Made by a program: the position numbers and the translations under genes. DNA of 64,000 nt from Nocardia thailandica NBRC 100428 (GTDB lineage: Bacteria; Actinomycetota; Actinomycetes; Mycobacteriales; Mycobacteriaceae), in the NCBI RefSeq assembly GCF_000308795.1, contig NZ_BAGK01000106.1, forward strand, positions 1 through 64,000, read 5' to 3'. Positions 1-7,814 of this stretch are shown in pieces; positions within the stretch are counted from its first letter, which is position 1, and each line of letters opens with the position of its first letter. The notes beneath the pieces were generated by a model. It did not search any database and was not told the origin of the DNA. It was given only the letters and a program-made list of their open reading frames with translations.

Positions 1-1
1 G

Positions 2-100
2 ATGGCGGGCACATGGATGCACGCGCTCGCCGTCGAGTCCGGGCGGCTGGTGCCCGCCGAGCCCGGTGCGGCGGACACCCCGCGCTGGGTGCGGGCCTGA
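2..100 (+). CDS. C-terminal end of an unidentified protein (partial)
   Basis: An open frame runs from the window edge to a TGA at 98-100 and encodes about 32 residues (ends TPRWVRA). It stops 3 bp before the stop codon of the convergent beta-lactamase gene, which is the packing expected for a real gene end. Too little is present to name a family. It could also be a chance frame. Confidence 0.35.
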   Translation: MAGTWMHALAVESGRLVPAEPGAADTPRWVRA

Positions 101-103
101 CCC

Positions 104-1003
104 TCAGCGCAGCGCGGCCTCGGCCTCGCGGGCGGCGGCCGCGACCAGGGCGTTGTCCGGTTCGGCGTCGGCCTGCGGTTTCGTGGTGAGCACCGCGATC
201 ACCAGGGGCGCACGCCCGGGCGGCCAGGCCACCGCGACGTCGAGCGCCGAGCCGTAGGCCGGGGTTCCGGTCTTGTCCCCGACCCGCCAATCCGCGGGCA
301 GCCCGGCCTTGATGCGGGCGGCGCCGGTGGTGCTGGCGAGCAGCCACGAGTTCAATTGCGCGCGTTCGGGTTCGGCCAGGGCGTCGCCGACGGCCAGGGC
401 GCGGTAGTCCGCGGCGAGGGCGGCCGCGGTGGTGGTGTCCCGGTCGTCGCCGGGGATCGCGGTGTTGAGCTCGGTCTCCCAGCGGTCCAGCCGTGTCACC
501 TGATCGCCCAGCGTCCGCAGGCGGGCGGTGAAACCGGCCGGGCCGCCGAGCAATTCGAGGATCTGATTGCCCGCGGTGTTGTCCGAGGCGGTGATCGCGG
601 CGTGGCAGAGTTCGGCGACGGTCATGCCGGTGTCGACGTGCTGGGCGGTGACGGGGGAGTTGGCGACGAGCTCGTCCGCGCCGTAGGTGATCCGCTGGTC
701 GAACCAGCCCGAGGACAGGGGGTGCTCGTCCAGCAGGGCGCCGCAGGCCAGGCCCTTGAACGTCGAGGCGATGGGGAAGCGTTCGTCGGGGCGGTAGGCG
801 ACGGTGCGGCCGCTGCCGGTGTCCACGGCGAAGACGCCGAGCCGGGCGCCGTGTTCGGTCTCGAGGCGGGCGAAACCGGGCGTGCCCGCCGCCGGGGCGG
901 CGGTGTCGGGGGCGGCGGGCGCGGCCGGTTCGGCGCAGGCGGTCAGGGCGGCGGCCAGGACGACAACCGGGAGCAGGCGGGCGGGCAGGGGTAGTGAGGT
1001 CAT
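104..1003 (-). CDS. bla: class A beta-lactamase lipoprotein
   Basis: This encodes a serine beta-lactamase of 299 aa, exported and probably lipid-anchored: a hydrophobic signal ends in a lipobox LTAC with Cys23, followed by an Ala/Pro linker. All class A motifs are present: STFK with Ser80/Lys83, SDN at 140-142, the omega-loop Glu176 in ETELN, and KTG at 244-246. It should hydrolyse penicillins and possibly cephalosporins, like the chromosomal enzymes of Nocardia; the spectrum cannot be read. The ATG at 1003 is chosen because the longer frame (to 1069) adds an Arg-rich stretch before the signal peptide. The gene is divergent from a LysR gene, the classic layout for an inducible beta-lactamase, though control by that LysR is inference. 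Confidence 0.93.
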   Translation of the reverse strand: MTSLPLPARLLPVVVLAAALTACAEPAAPAAPDTAAPAAGTPGFARLETEHGARLGVFAVDTGSGRTVAYRPDERFPIASTFKGLACGALLDEHPLSSGWFDQRITYGADELVANSPVTAQHVDTGMTVAELCHAAITASDNTAGNQILELLGGPAGFTARLRTLGDQVTRLDRWETELNTAIPGDDRDTTTAAALAADYRALAVGDALAEPERAQLNSWLLASTTGAARIKAGLPADWRVGDKTGTPAYGSALDVAVAWPPGRAPLVIAVLTTKPQADAEPDNALVAAAAREAEAALR

Positions 1004-1147
1004 CGGCACAGCAGAGCATCCGGGGCGGCGGCGGGGCCAATATGCGGGCGAGGCGTGTCCGGGTCGCATCCGCTATCGCCGCTGGCCGGATCGGGTCGCG
1101 ATCGCGCGCGACCGGCCGCCGGTCGCCGCGCTGGTTGAATGGCGCGC

Positions 1148-2020
1148 ATGGATCTGCTGCGCCATCTCCGGTTCTTCGTCGCGGTCGCCGAGGAGGGACA
1201 TTTCGGGCGGGCGGCGTCGGCGCTGCACATGACCCAGCCGCCGCTGTCGCAGGGACTGCGCCGCCTCGAGCAGGACCTCGGCGTCGACCTGGTGCACCGC
1301 ACGCGTCAGGGCGCGGTCCTCACCGCCGCGGGCGCGCGGCTGCTGCCCCGGGCCCGGCTGCTCGTCGACGACGCCGACCGCTTCCACGCCGAGGCGCGGC
1401 GGATCGCGGGCGCCCGCGGCGCCGTCCGCTGGGGCGCCACCACCGCGCTGCCCGACACCCTGGTCGCCGGCTGCGCGGCCGCGCTCGCCGCGAGCGAGCC
1501 CGGCACGCGGGTGACCACCCGCTCGGGCGGCACCGCCGAGCTGATCGCCGATGTCCGTGCGGGCCTGTGCGATCTGGCCGTGGTCGAGCATCCCGCGTTG
1601 CTCGAGGGGGTCACCGCGGGTCCGGTGATCGCCCTGCCGCGGCGGCTGGTCGTCCCCGCGGGACACCGCATCGCCTCCGCCGAGCAGCCCGCGTTCCGTA
1701 TGCTGGCCGGGCTGACCCTGGCCACGGCGCCGCGCACCGCCAATCCGCCCGGTCACGACACCCTGATCGACCTGTTGCGGGCCCGTGGCCTCGAGGTCGA
1801 CACGGTCGCCGCCCCCGACGAGCGGGCCGTGCTGGCCGCCGTCGCCGCGGGCACCAGCTTCGGCTGGAGCGCGAGCCCGCCGACCCCCGTGCCGGGCGTC
1901 GCCTGGGTGAGCATCGCGCCCCGCGAGACGGCGCTGCGGGTCCGGATCGTGGCCGGGCCCGGCGCCGAGAGCGAGGCGGCCGTGCTCGACCGGGCCCTGT
2001 TGCGCGAGCGCCTGCGATGA
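1148..2020 (+). CDS. LysR-family transcriptional regulator
   Basis: A LysR-type regulator of 290 aa. The N-terminal winged HTH is typical (MDLLRHLRFFVAVAEEGHF, then AASALHMTQPPLSQGLRRLE), followed by a periplasmic-binding-like effector domain. An ATG three codons upstream (1139) is also possible; 1148 matches the usual LysR start. No strong ribosome binding site is visible. It is divergent from the beta-lactamase lipoprotein gene (144 bp between starts), and its stop overlaps the start of the next serine hydrolase gene (ATGA), so it is placed to regulate both. That role is by analogy with AmpR-type systems and is not shown by the sequence. Confidence 0.9.
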   Translation: MDLLRHLRFFVAVAEEGHFGRAASALHMTQPPLSQGLRRLEQDLGVDLVHRTRQGAVLTAAGARLLPRARLLVDDADRFHAEARRIAGARGAVRWGATTALPDTLVAGCAAALAASEPGTRVTTRSGGTAELIADVRAGLCDLAVVEHPALLEGVTAGPVIALPRRLVVPAGHRIASAEQPAFRMLAGLTLATAPRTANPPGHDTLIDLLRARGLEVDTVAAPDERAVLAAVAAGTSFGWSASPPTPVPGVAWVSIAPRETALRVRIVAGPGAESEAAVLDRALLRERLR

Positions 2021-2913
2021 CCGGCCTCGTCACCGAGCGCATCCGCGCGGTGTTCGCCGACGCGGGCTGCACCGGATGGCTGCACGCGCGCCGCTGCGGC
2101 GGGCCGGACGGGGAGGTCGACCTCGGCGGCCGCGAGCGGGTCGTCACGGCCTCGGTCTACAAGCTGCTGGTCTTCACCGCCTACTGCCGCCTGGTCGACC
2201 AGGGCGCGCTGGACCCGAGAGCCCGGCTCACCGTCGACCCCGCCCGCTGCACGCCGGGCCCGACCGGCCTCGCGGCCCTGCGCGACCCGGTCACCCTGAG
2301 CCTGCGCGACCTGGCCGCCTCGATGATGACCGTCTCCGACAACGCCGCCGCCGACATCCTGCTCGACCTCGTCGGACCCGCCGCCGTCGCGGCGCTGGCC
2401 GCCGAACAGGGCCTCACCGCGACCCGCGTGGTCGGCGGGATGGCCCAGGTCCACGAGAGCCTGGTCCGCGACACCGACAGTCACACCACCGCCGAGGCGT
2501 TCGCCGCGCTGGCGGGCAACGAGGAGGCGCACACCGTCTCGGCCTACGACCCGGCCTACGCCAGCGCCACCACGCCCGAGGAGATGACCCGCTTCCTGCG
2601 CGCCCTCTGGACCGGCGCGGTGCTGTCCCCGGCGGGCACCGCGACCGTGCGCGAGGTGATGGGCGCGCAGGTGTGGCCGCACCGGATCGCGGCGGGGTTC
2701 CCGTATCCGGGGGTGCGGGTGGCGGGCAAGACCGGCACCATCGGCGCCATCCGCAACGAGGTCGCGGTGGTGGAGTTCCCGGGCGAGCACCCGGTCGCGG
2801 TCGCGGTGTTCACCCGCGCCGCCCGCGCCGAACCGCAGCTGGCGGTGGTGGACGCGGCGATCGCCGAGACCGCCCGGCTCGCGGTCACCGAGTTGCGCAG
2901 GCCGAAGGACTGA
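2017..2913 (+). CDS. class A beta-lactamase-related serine hydrolase without signal peptide
   Basis: A 298-aa protein of the penicillin-binding/serine hydrolase fold with SVYK (Ser46/Lys49), SDN at 107-109 and KTG near residue 238. No export signal precedes the catalytic domain, so it would stay in the cytoplasm unless exported some other way, which is odd for a beta-lactamase. I see no clear omega-loop ExxLN motif, so it may be an esterase/amidase-like or regulatory relative rather than a true beta-lactamase. The start is fixed by the 4-bp ATGA overlap with the LysR stop, so the two are probably translated together. Confidence 0.85.
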   Translation: MTGLVTERIRAVFADAGCTGWLHARRCGGPDGEVDLGGRERVVTASVYKLLVFTAYCRLVDQGALDPRARLTVDPARCTPGPTGLAALRDPVTLSLRDLAASMMTVSDNAAADILLDLVGPAAVAALAAEQGLTATRVVGGMAQVHESLVRDTDSHTTAEAFAALAGNEEAHTVSAYDPAYASATTPEEMTRFLRALWTGAVLSPAGTATVREVMGAQVWPHRIAAGFPYPGVRVAGKTGTIGAIRNEVAVVEFPGEHPVAVAVFTRAARAEPQLAVVDAAIAETARLAVTELRRPKD

Positions 2914-2916
2914 GGT

Positions 2917-4056
2917 TCACTCCCGTTCGTCCGTGCGGCCCTTGCGCGGCGCCGTCTGGTCGATGCGCGGATCCTCGGTCACCGCATAGCGTTTCACGTA
3001 CTCGGAGACGAAGGCCTGCACCGTCGCGGTGGCCGGAATGGCCAGCAGCGCGCCCACCGCGCCGAGCAGCGCGCCGCCGGCCAGCACCGCGAGCAGGGCG
3101 ATGGCGGCGTTGACGTCCACGGTGCGCGCGGTGATCCGCGGTTGCAGCACATAGTCCTGGAACCACTGGTAGACCACCGCGAACAGGATGATCCACACCG
3201 CGTCGAGCGGATCGACCGTCAGCGCCACGAACACCGGCAGGATCGCGGCCAGATAGGTGCCCACCGTCGGGATGAACGAGGCGATCACGCCGAACCAGAT
3301 GCCGAGGGCGATCGCGTCCGGGATGCCGAGCAGCGCCAGGAACACCCCGTGCGCGACCGCCGACACCACCGCGAGCAGCAGCCGCGAGTAGAGATAGCCG
3401 CCGGTCTTGTCGATGGCCAGATCCCAGGCGTGCAGGAAGGTCCGCTGACGCGGGGGTGGCAGCAGCGAGCACACCGTGCGCCGCACCTTCGGCCCACCCG
3501 CGGTGAGGTAGATGCTGAAGATGGCGATGGTCAGCACCTGCGCCAGCCCGCCGAGCACGGTCGTCGACACGCCCCAGGCGTTGTCGGCGGCGGTGCGCGC
3601 GTACCCCTCGAGCACGCTGGACTCCTGCAGCAGCCGCTGGTTCAGGTCGCGCAGGGTGAAGTGCTGGCCGAAGCTGCGATTGACCCAGCCGATGCCCTCG
3701 TCGAGCAGCCGGGGCGTCTCGTGCACCAGATTGGTGGCGGTCTCCACCAGCAGGGTCACCAGCGCGGCCAGGAACGCCAGCACGCACAGGAAGGTCACCA
3801 GGAACACCAGGGCCGTGGCCAGGCCGCGCGGCACCCCGCGCCGGGCCAGCGCCGCCACCGCGGGCTCCATGGCCAGGGCGACGAAGAACGCGACGAGCAG
3901 CATCGTCGCGATGCCGGTCAACCGGTCGAAGGCCCAGTCCGCCAGCAGGAACAACCCGAAGAACACCAGGGCGAGCGCCATCGCCCTCGGCAGCCACTCC
4001 GGCATCCGCGATCGCGCACCCGGCACCGGTGCGGGATCGGGGGATTCGGTGTCCAC
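2917..4056 (-). CDS. AI-2E family transporter (PerM/UPF0118)
   Basis: A membrane protein of about 379 aa with the paired N-terminal hydrophobic helices, a central soluble stretch and further C-terminal helices typical of the AI-2E/PerM exporter family (motif region GVIASFIPTVGTYLAAILPV). Members have been linked to autoinducer export, ion antiport or envelope stress; the substrate here is unknown. The GTG at 4056 is chosen because the frame upstream is Arg-rich and unlike the family. An ATG at 4005 just before the first helix is an alternative. The stop lies 3 bp from the stop of the convergent serine hydrolase gene. Confidence 0.85.
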   Translation of the reverse strand: MDTESPDPAPVPGARSRMPEWLPRAMALALVFFGLFLLADWAFDRLTGIATMLLVAFFVALAMEPAVAALARRGVPRGLATALVFLVTFLCVLAFLAALVTLLVETATNLVHETPRLLDEGIGWVNRSFGQHFTLRDLNQRLLQESSVLEGYARTAADNAWGVSTTVLGGLAQVLTIAIFSIYLTAGGPKVRRTVCSLLPPPRQRTFLHAWDLAIDKTGGYLYSRLLLAVVSAVAHGVFLALLGIPDAIALGIWFGVIASFIPTVGTYLAAILPVFVALTVDPLDAVWIILFAVVYQWFQDYVLQPRITARTVDVNAAIALLAVLAGGALLGAVGALLAIPATATVQAFVSEYVKRYAVTEDPRIDQTAPRKGRTDERE

Positions 4057-4095
4057 GCGTCCAGTGTGGACCGCACCCGGCACCGCGCCCGGTAG

Positions 4096-4515
4096 CGACG
4101 CGGCGCCGGCGTCAGACCGTCTCGGCGATCCACGGCGCACACGGAAACCCGCTGTGCCTGCGAGACCGGCGCCGACAGTGTGTTCGCCGAAGCGGTCCTG
4201 GCGGCGGGTGGCCGGCTCGAGGTGGTGCTGCCGTCACGGGACTACCGCGAGGCGAAGGTGAAGCCCGAGCACGTCGCTCAGTTCGACGCGCTGATCGCGC
4301 GGGCCGCGAAGGTGCGGGTGATGGGCTTCGACAGCGCCGGGCACGAGGCGTACGAGGCCGCCAACGCCGTGCTGGTCGGGGACGTCGATCGGATGATCGC
4401 GGTCTGGGACGGGCAGGCCGCCCGGCGCGCGGGCACCGGGACCGTGGTGGAGCTGGCGCGCGCGACCGGCGTTCCGGTGGACATCGTCTGGCCGGAGGGC
4501 GCAGCGCGCGGCTGA
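4096..4515 (+). pseudogene. 5'-truncated remnant of a small actinobacterial protein family
   Basis: From a GTG at 4180 the frame gives 111 aa (…AEAVLAAGGRLEVVLPSRDY…, …VDRMIAVWDGQAARR…, ending VDIVWPEGAARG). From memory this resembles the C-terminal part of an uncharacterised Streptomyces/Nocardia family with a Rossmann-like fold. Family-like residues (ETGADSVFAEAVL) continue upstream of the GTG, but the frame then loses similarity and is closed by a TAG at 4093, so the N-terminal half appears missing. It is either a decaying gene or a short product starting at 4180. Confidence 0.5.
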
Positions 4516-4656
4516 CGGGCCGTCGAACGGCCGGTGGTGGCAGGTCGAGGTCTCGGCCGGCTGCGGGATGAAAGGTCGCGCGGGGCCGGGTAACGTGCCA
4601 GTGCGTCCCGGCCACGCGCGGTGGCCGGTAACGGCGCGGGGAACGAGGTGCTCGAC

Positions 4657-6510
4657 ATGCGGCCGCTGGGAGTCGGCGACCCGCCGGGCATCGGACCGTA
4701 CCGGTTGCTCGGCGTGCTGGGCGCCGGGGGCATGGGCAAGGTGTATCTGGGCCGCAGTGCGGGCGGCCGGACGGTCGCGGTGAAGGTGGTGCGGCCCGAG
4801 CTGGCCGACGACACCGGGTTCCGGCGGCGTTTCGCGCGCGAGGTCGCCGCGGCGCGCCGTGTCGGTGGGGACCACACCGTGCCGCTGCTCGATGCCGAGA
4901 CCGAGGGCGAGTTCCCCTGGCTGGCCACGGCCTACGTCGCCGGCCCGTCGCTGCGCGACGCGGTCGACGAGCACGGCCCGCTGCCCGAACCGGCGCTGCG
5001 CGTGCTCACCGCCGGGCTGGCGCGTGCCCTGGTCGCGGTCCACGCCGCCGGGGTCGTGCATCGCGACCTCAAGCCCTCGAACGTGCTGCTGACCGTGGAC
5101 GGTCCGCGCGTCATCGACTTCGGTATCGCCCGCGCCACCGACGACAGCGTGCTCACCGAGACCGGCAACATCATCGGCACGCCCGGTTTCATGAGTCCCG
5201 AACAGGTCACCGGCGACGGCCCCGTCGGACCGCCAGGGGACGTGTTCGCCCTGGCGGCGGTCGTCGTCTACGCCGCGACCGGCACCGGCCCCTACGGCGA
5301 CGGCCCGATGGCGGCCAAGCTGTTCCGTGTCCTGCATCAGCCCGCCGACGTCTCCGGCGTCCCGGAAGCCCTGCGCCCCTTGCTCACCGCCTGTTTCGCC
5401 GCCGATCCGGCCGCGCGTCCCGCCCCCGCGGAGATCGTGGCCGCGGTCTCGGCCCTCGGCCCCGTGGCGGCCGCCGGCTGGCTGCCGCCGTCGATCCTCG
5501 AACAGGTCAGCCGCGCGGCGGTCTCGCTGCTCGACCTCGACACCGACCCGGCGCTGAATCCGCCCCCCGGACCGACGGTGAGCGCGCGGTGGCCGGGAAC
5601 CGCTGCGGGACCGGGTGTTCCGGCCGGCGCCGACGGCCGGAGCGGCGGACCGGTCGGCTGGACCACGCCGCCCGCCGGCTACCGCGGCCCGTCCGCGAGC
5701 ACCGACCCGGACGGCTACCGCTCCGTGCCGGCCACCCCGCGTCCCGGTGCCGCCGGCCCGGCCTCCGGTGCGGTCGAGCGGTTTCCGTCCGCGACCGAAG
5801 CCCGGCCGCTCGGCGCCGACGCATCAGCCGGGTTGGCGCCCGCGTCCGCCAGGGAACCGGAACGATCGCACACGACAAGTCACGGCGCGCCCGGCGGGGA
5901 CCCGGTTCGGCCGCAGACGACCGGCGTCGGGGCGCCCGGCGGGTGGTCGTATCCCCTTGCGGCACAGACCGATCCGGCGGCCGCCACCCCGACCCTCGTC
6001 CCCGCCGGGTCCGCGCGGGCGCGCCGGCGGCCCGTCGGCCTGATCGCCGCGGTGGTCGGCGTGCTGGTACTCACGGCCGCGATCGCGGTCGGCGGGGGAG
6101 TGTGGCTGTCCCAGCGCGGCAGCGCCGGACCCGCGATGAGCGCGCCGCCGCCGAGCGCGCCCGGCGCGGCGGGCTCGCTGCCCGACGGATACGCGGGCAC
6201 CTGGACCGGCAACGGCAGCGACGGGCTGGCCACCTTCGCCATCACCGTCACCCTGCGCGCGGGCGAGGTCGGCAGCGAGGTCGGCACCTCGTCCAACACC
6301 GGGGCGCTGTCGGGCTCGACCTGCGCGCGGGCCGAGACGCTCACCGCGGTCGCCGACACGAACATCGTGCTCACCGCGCGGCTCACCGGCGGCGCGAACT
6401 GCATGGACGACGGCCAGACCTCCACCCTGTCCCTGCGCGCCGACGGCACCCTCGGCTACGTCACGCCGAGCCCGATCGGCTCGATCCGGGCGACCTTGCG
6501 CAAGAACTGA
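4657..6510 (+). CDS. transmembrane serine/threonine protein kinase
   Basis: A Hanks-type kinase of 617 aa. The N-terminal kinase domain shows the Gly-rich loop GAGGMG (21-26), Lys42 in AVKVV, HRDLKPSN from His135, DFG at 154-156 and the activation-segment end GTPGFMSPEQ. A long Pro/Ala/Gly-rich linker leads to one membrane helix at about residues 461-482 and an extracytoplasmic domain with two cysteines (STCARAE, GANCMDD) that may form a disulfide and act as a sensor. ATG 4657 is preferred because GAGG sits 8 nt upstream; GTG 4621 is an alternative. No partner phosphatase is nearby. The 3' end carries a tandem duplication, annotated separately. Confidence 0.93.
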   Translation: MRPLGVGDPPGIGPYRLLGVLGAGGMGKVYLGRSAGGRTVAVKVVRPELADDTGFRRRFAREVAAARRVGGDHTVPLLDAETEGEFPWLATAYVAGPSLRDAVDEHGPLPEPALRVLTAGLARALVAVHAAGVVHRDLKPSNVLLTVDGPRVIDFGIARATDDSVLTETGNIIGTPGFMSPEQVTGDGPVGPPGDVFALAAVVVYAATGTGPYGDGPMAAKLFRVLHQPADVSGVPEALRPLLTACFAADPAARPAPAEIVAAVSALGPVAAAGWLPPSILEQVSRAAVSLLDLDTDPALNPPPGPTVSARWPGTAAGPGVPAGADGRSGGPVGWTTPPAGYRGPSASTDPDGYRSVPATPRPGAAGPASGAVERFPSATEARPLGADASAGLAPASAREPERSHTTSHGAPGGDPVRPQTTGVGAPGGWSYPLAAQTDPAAATPTLVPAGSARARRRPVGLIAAVVGVLVLTAAIAVGGGVWLSQRGSAGPAMSAPPPSAPGAAGSLPDGYAGTWTGNGSDGLATFAITVTLRAGEVGSEVGTSSNTGALSGSTCARAETLTAVADTNIVLTARLTGGANCMDDGQTSTLSLRADGTLGYVTPSPIGSIRATLRKN

Positions 6511-6562
6511 TCCAGGCGACCTTGCGCAGGAACTGATCCGCGCGACCTTGCGCAGGAACTGA
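6485..6562 (+). repeat. three tandem 26-bp copies at the kinase gene end
   Basis: The last 26 bases of the kinase gene, including its TGA, occur three times in a row (6485-6510, 6511-6536, 6537-6562). Each copy carries the core CGACCTTGCGCA and ends in AACTGA, with one or two differences between copies. Because 26 is not a multiple of 3, loss of the first stop would shift the frame. It looks like a recent slippage duplication. Confidence 0.9.
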
Positions 6563-6575
6563 ACCGGGCGCGGGG

Positions 6576-6956
6576 TCAGAACCCGCCCAGCGCCGTCGCG
6601 AGGTCGGGGGTGCCGACCGCGGTGATCGTTTTCCGGCGCAGCTCGGGGCACTGCCGGGCGGTGATGTCGTCGACCACGCCCCGGTCGCGGGCGACGTTGG
6701 CGGCGTCGTTGCCGTTGCGGGTCCACAGCGTCATGGTTCCGGTGAAGCCGATGCGGGCACTGGTCTGCCCGAGTGCCTGCCAGTCGCCCACCTGGGAGCG
6801 CATCATCCCGCAGAGGTCGTCGGCCGAGGCCGTCGTGACCGGTGGCGGGGGTGGCGGGGTCGGGGTCTCCTCGTCGGAGCCGCAGCTGGCCAGGGTCGCG
6901 GCCGTCACGGCGGCGAGTGCGGCGGCGCAGGCGGCGCGGCGGTGGGGACTGGTCAT
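6576..6956 (-). CDS. small secreted lipoprotein, unknown function
   Basis: A 126-aa protein with a signal peptide ending in a lipobox (LASC, Cys25), a Pro-rich spacer (a run of prolines near residue 35) and a compact domain with two more cysteines (DLCGMM, ARQCPEL). It should sit on the outer face of the membrane. It resembles the many small DUF3558-like lipoproteins of Nocardia and Mycobacterium, but I cannot assign it firmly. It is convergent with the kinase gene; the kinase-end tandem repeat reaches to 14 bp from its stop. Confidence 0.8.
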   Translation of the reverse strand: MTSPHRRAACAAALAAVTAATLASCGSDEETPTPPPPPPVTTASADDLCGMMRSQVGDWQALGQTSARIGFTGTMTLWTRNGNDAANVARDRGVVDDITARQCPELRRKTITAVGTPDLATALGGF

Positions 6957-7049
6957 CGCGTACCTCCCGGTGGGGTCGCCGAGGTCGGGTCTCCTGCCGA
7001 TTCTGCGCGCGTGCGGCGCCTTTCGCCAAGGCGTGGTGGCAAGGCGTGA

Positions 7050-7673
7050 TCAGGCCGGTACCGGCTCGCGGCGGGGCCCGGCCGCGGCGAAACCGGGCAA
7101 TCTGCCCTCGACCAGCGGGATCATCAGGCCGATGAGCGGGCCGATCCCGAAGGCGTAGACCACCGTGGCGATGCCCACACTGCCGCCGAGCAGGAAGCCG
7201 ACGGCCAGCACGGTCGCCTCGATTCCGGTCCGGACCGACCACACCGGCCACCCGGTCCGGGCGACCAGTCCAGTCATCAGGCCATCGCGGGGTCCGGGGC
7301 CCATGCCCGCGCCGATGTAGAGCACGGTGGCGGCCGCGTTGGCGACCACGGCCGCCGCCATCGCCGCGACCTGGACCGGCAGCGACTGGGCGGCGGGCAG
7401 CAGGCGCAGGCCGGCGTCGACCGCGACCGCGACGACCACGACGTTGCTGACGGTGCCCAGGCCGGGGCGCTGCCGGAGCGGGATCCAGAACAGCAGGACC
7501 AGGGCGCCGGTGATCGCGGTGACCGTGCCGAAGCTCAGGTCGGTGTGCCGGGCGACGCCCTGGTGGAAGACGTCCCACGGGTCGAGCCCGAGCCCGGCCC
7601 GGATCATCACCGCCATCGACGTCCCGTACAGCCACAGGCCCGCGTAGAGGGCGAGGAGACGGCGCAACATCAT
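7050..7673 (-). CDS. YczE/YyaS-type membrane protein
   Basis: A polytopic membrane protein of 207 aa with about five hydrophobic helices. The pattern RAGLGLDPWDVFHQGVA near residue 27 and GMGPGPRDGLMTGL near residue 123 is typical of the YczE family (distantly related to YitT), small integral membrane proteins of unknown transport or regulatory role. The start could be either of two adjacent ATGs (7673 or 7670). It is divergent from the MHS transporter with 141 bp between starts. Confidence 0.85.
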   Translation of the reverse strand: MMLRRLLALYAGLWLYGTSMAVMIRAGLGLDPWDVFHQGVARHTDLSFGTVTAITGALVLLFWIPLRQRPGLGTVSNVVVVAVAVDAGLRLLPAAQSLPVQVAAMAAAVVANAAATVLYIGAGMGPGPRDGLMTGLVARTGWPVWSVRTGIEATVLAVGFLLGGSVGIATVVYAFGIGPLIGLMIPLVEGRLPGFAAAGPRREPVPA

Positions 7674-7762
7674 CGCCCCAGCTTCCCCACAACTGGACTT
7701 CGTGGAAAGAGCCGGTCGGCCGGAACTGGACCGATCGGCGGATTACGGTTTCGTGGCGAACA

Positions 7763-7777
7763 GTTTGCCCGGCAAAC
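7763..7777. promoter_or_regulatory. perfect 15-bp palindrome upstream of the MHS transporter
   Basis: GTTTGCC-C-GGCAAAC is a perfect inverted repeat with a one-base centre, 37 bp upstream of the transporter start and in the divergent interval with the YczE-type gene. It fits a dimeric repressor operator (TetR/GntR-like). The regulator is not identified. Confidence 0.5.
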
Positions 7778-7814
7778 GATCGGGAAGCCTTCGGGGGACG
7801 AACGAGGGGAACAC

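Noticed and set aside
994..2016. Long plus-strand frame upstream of the second serine hydrolase
   Set aside because: It covers the LysR gene in another frame, is Arg/Pro-rich, and the true start is fixed by the ATGA overlap at 2017.
3142..4095. Open frame opposite the AI-2E transporter
   Set aside because: His/Gln/Arg-rich antisense shadow produced by GC-rich codon bias; no family pattern or ribosome site.
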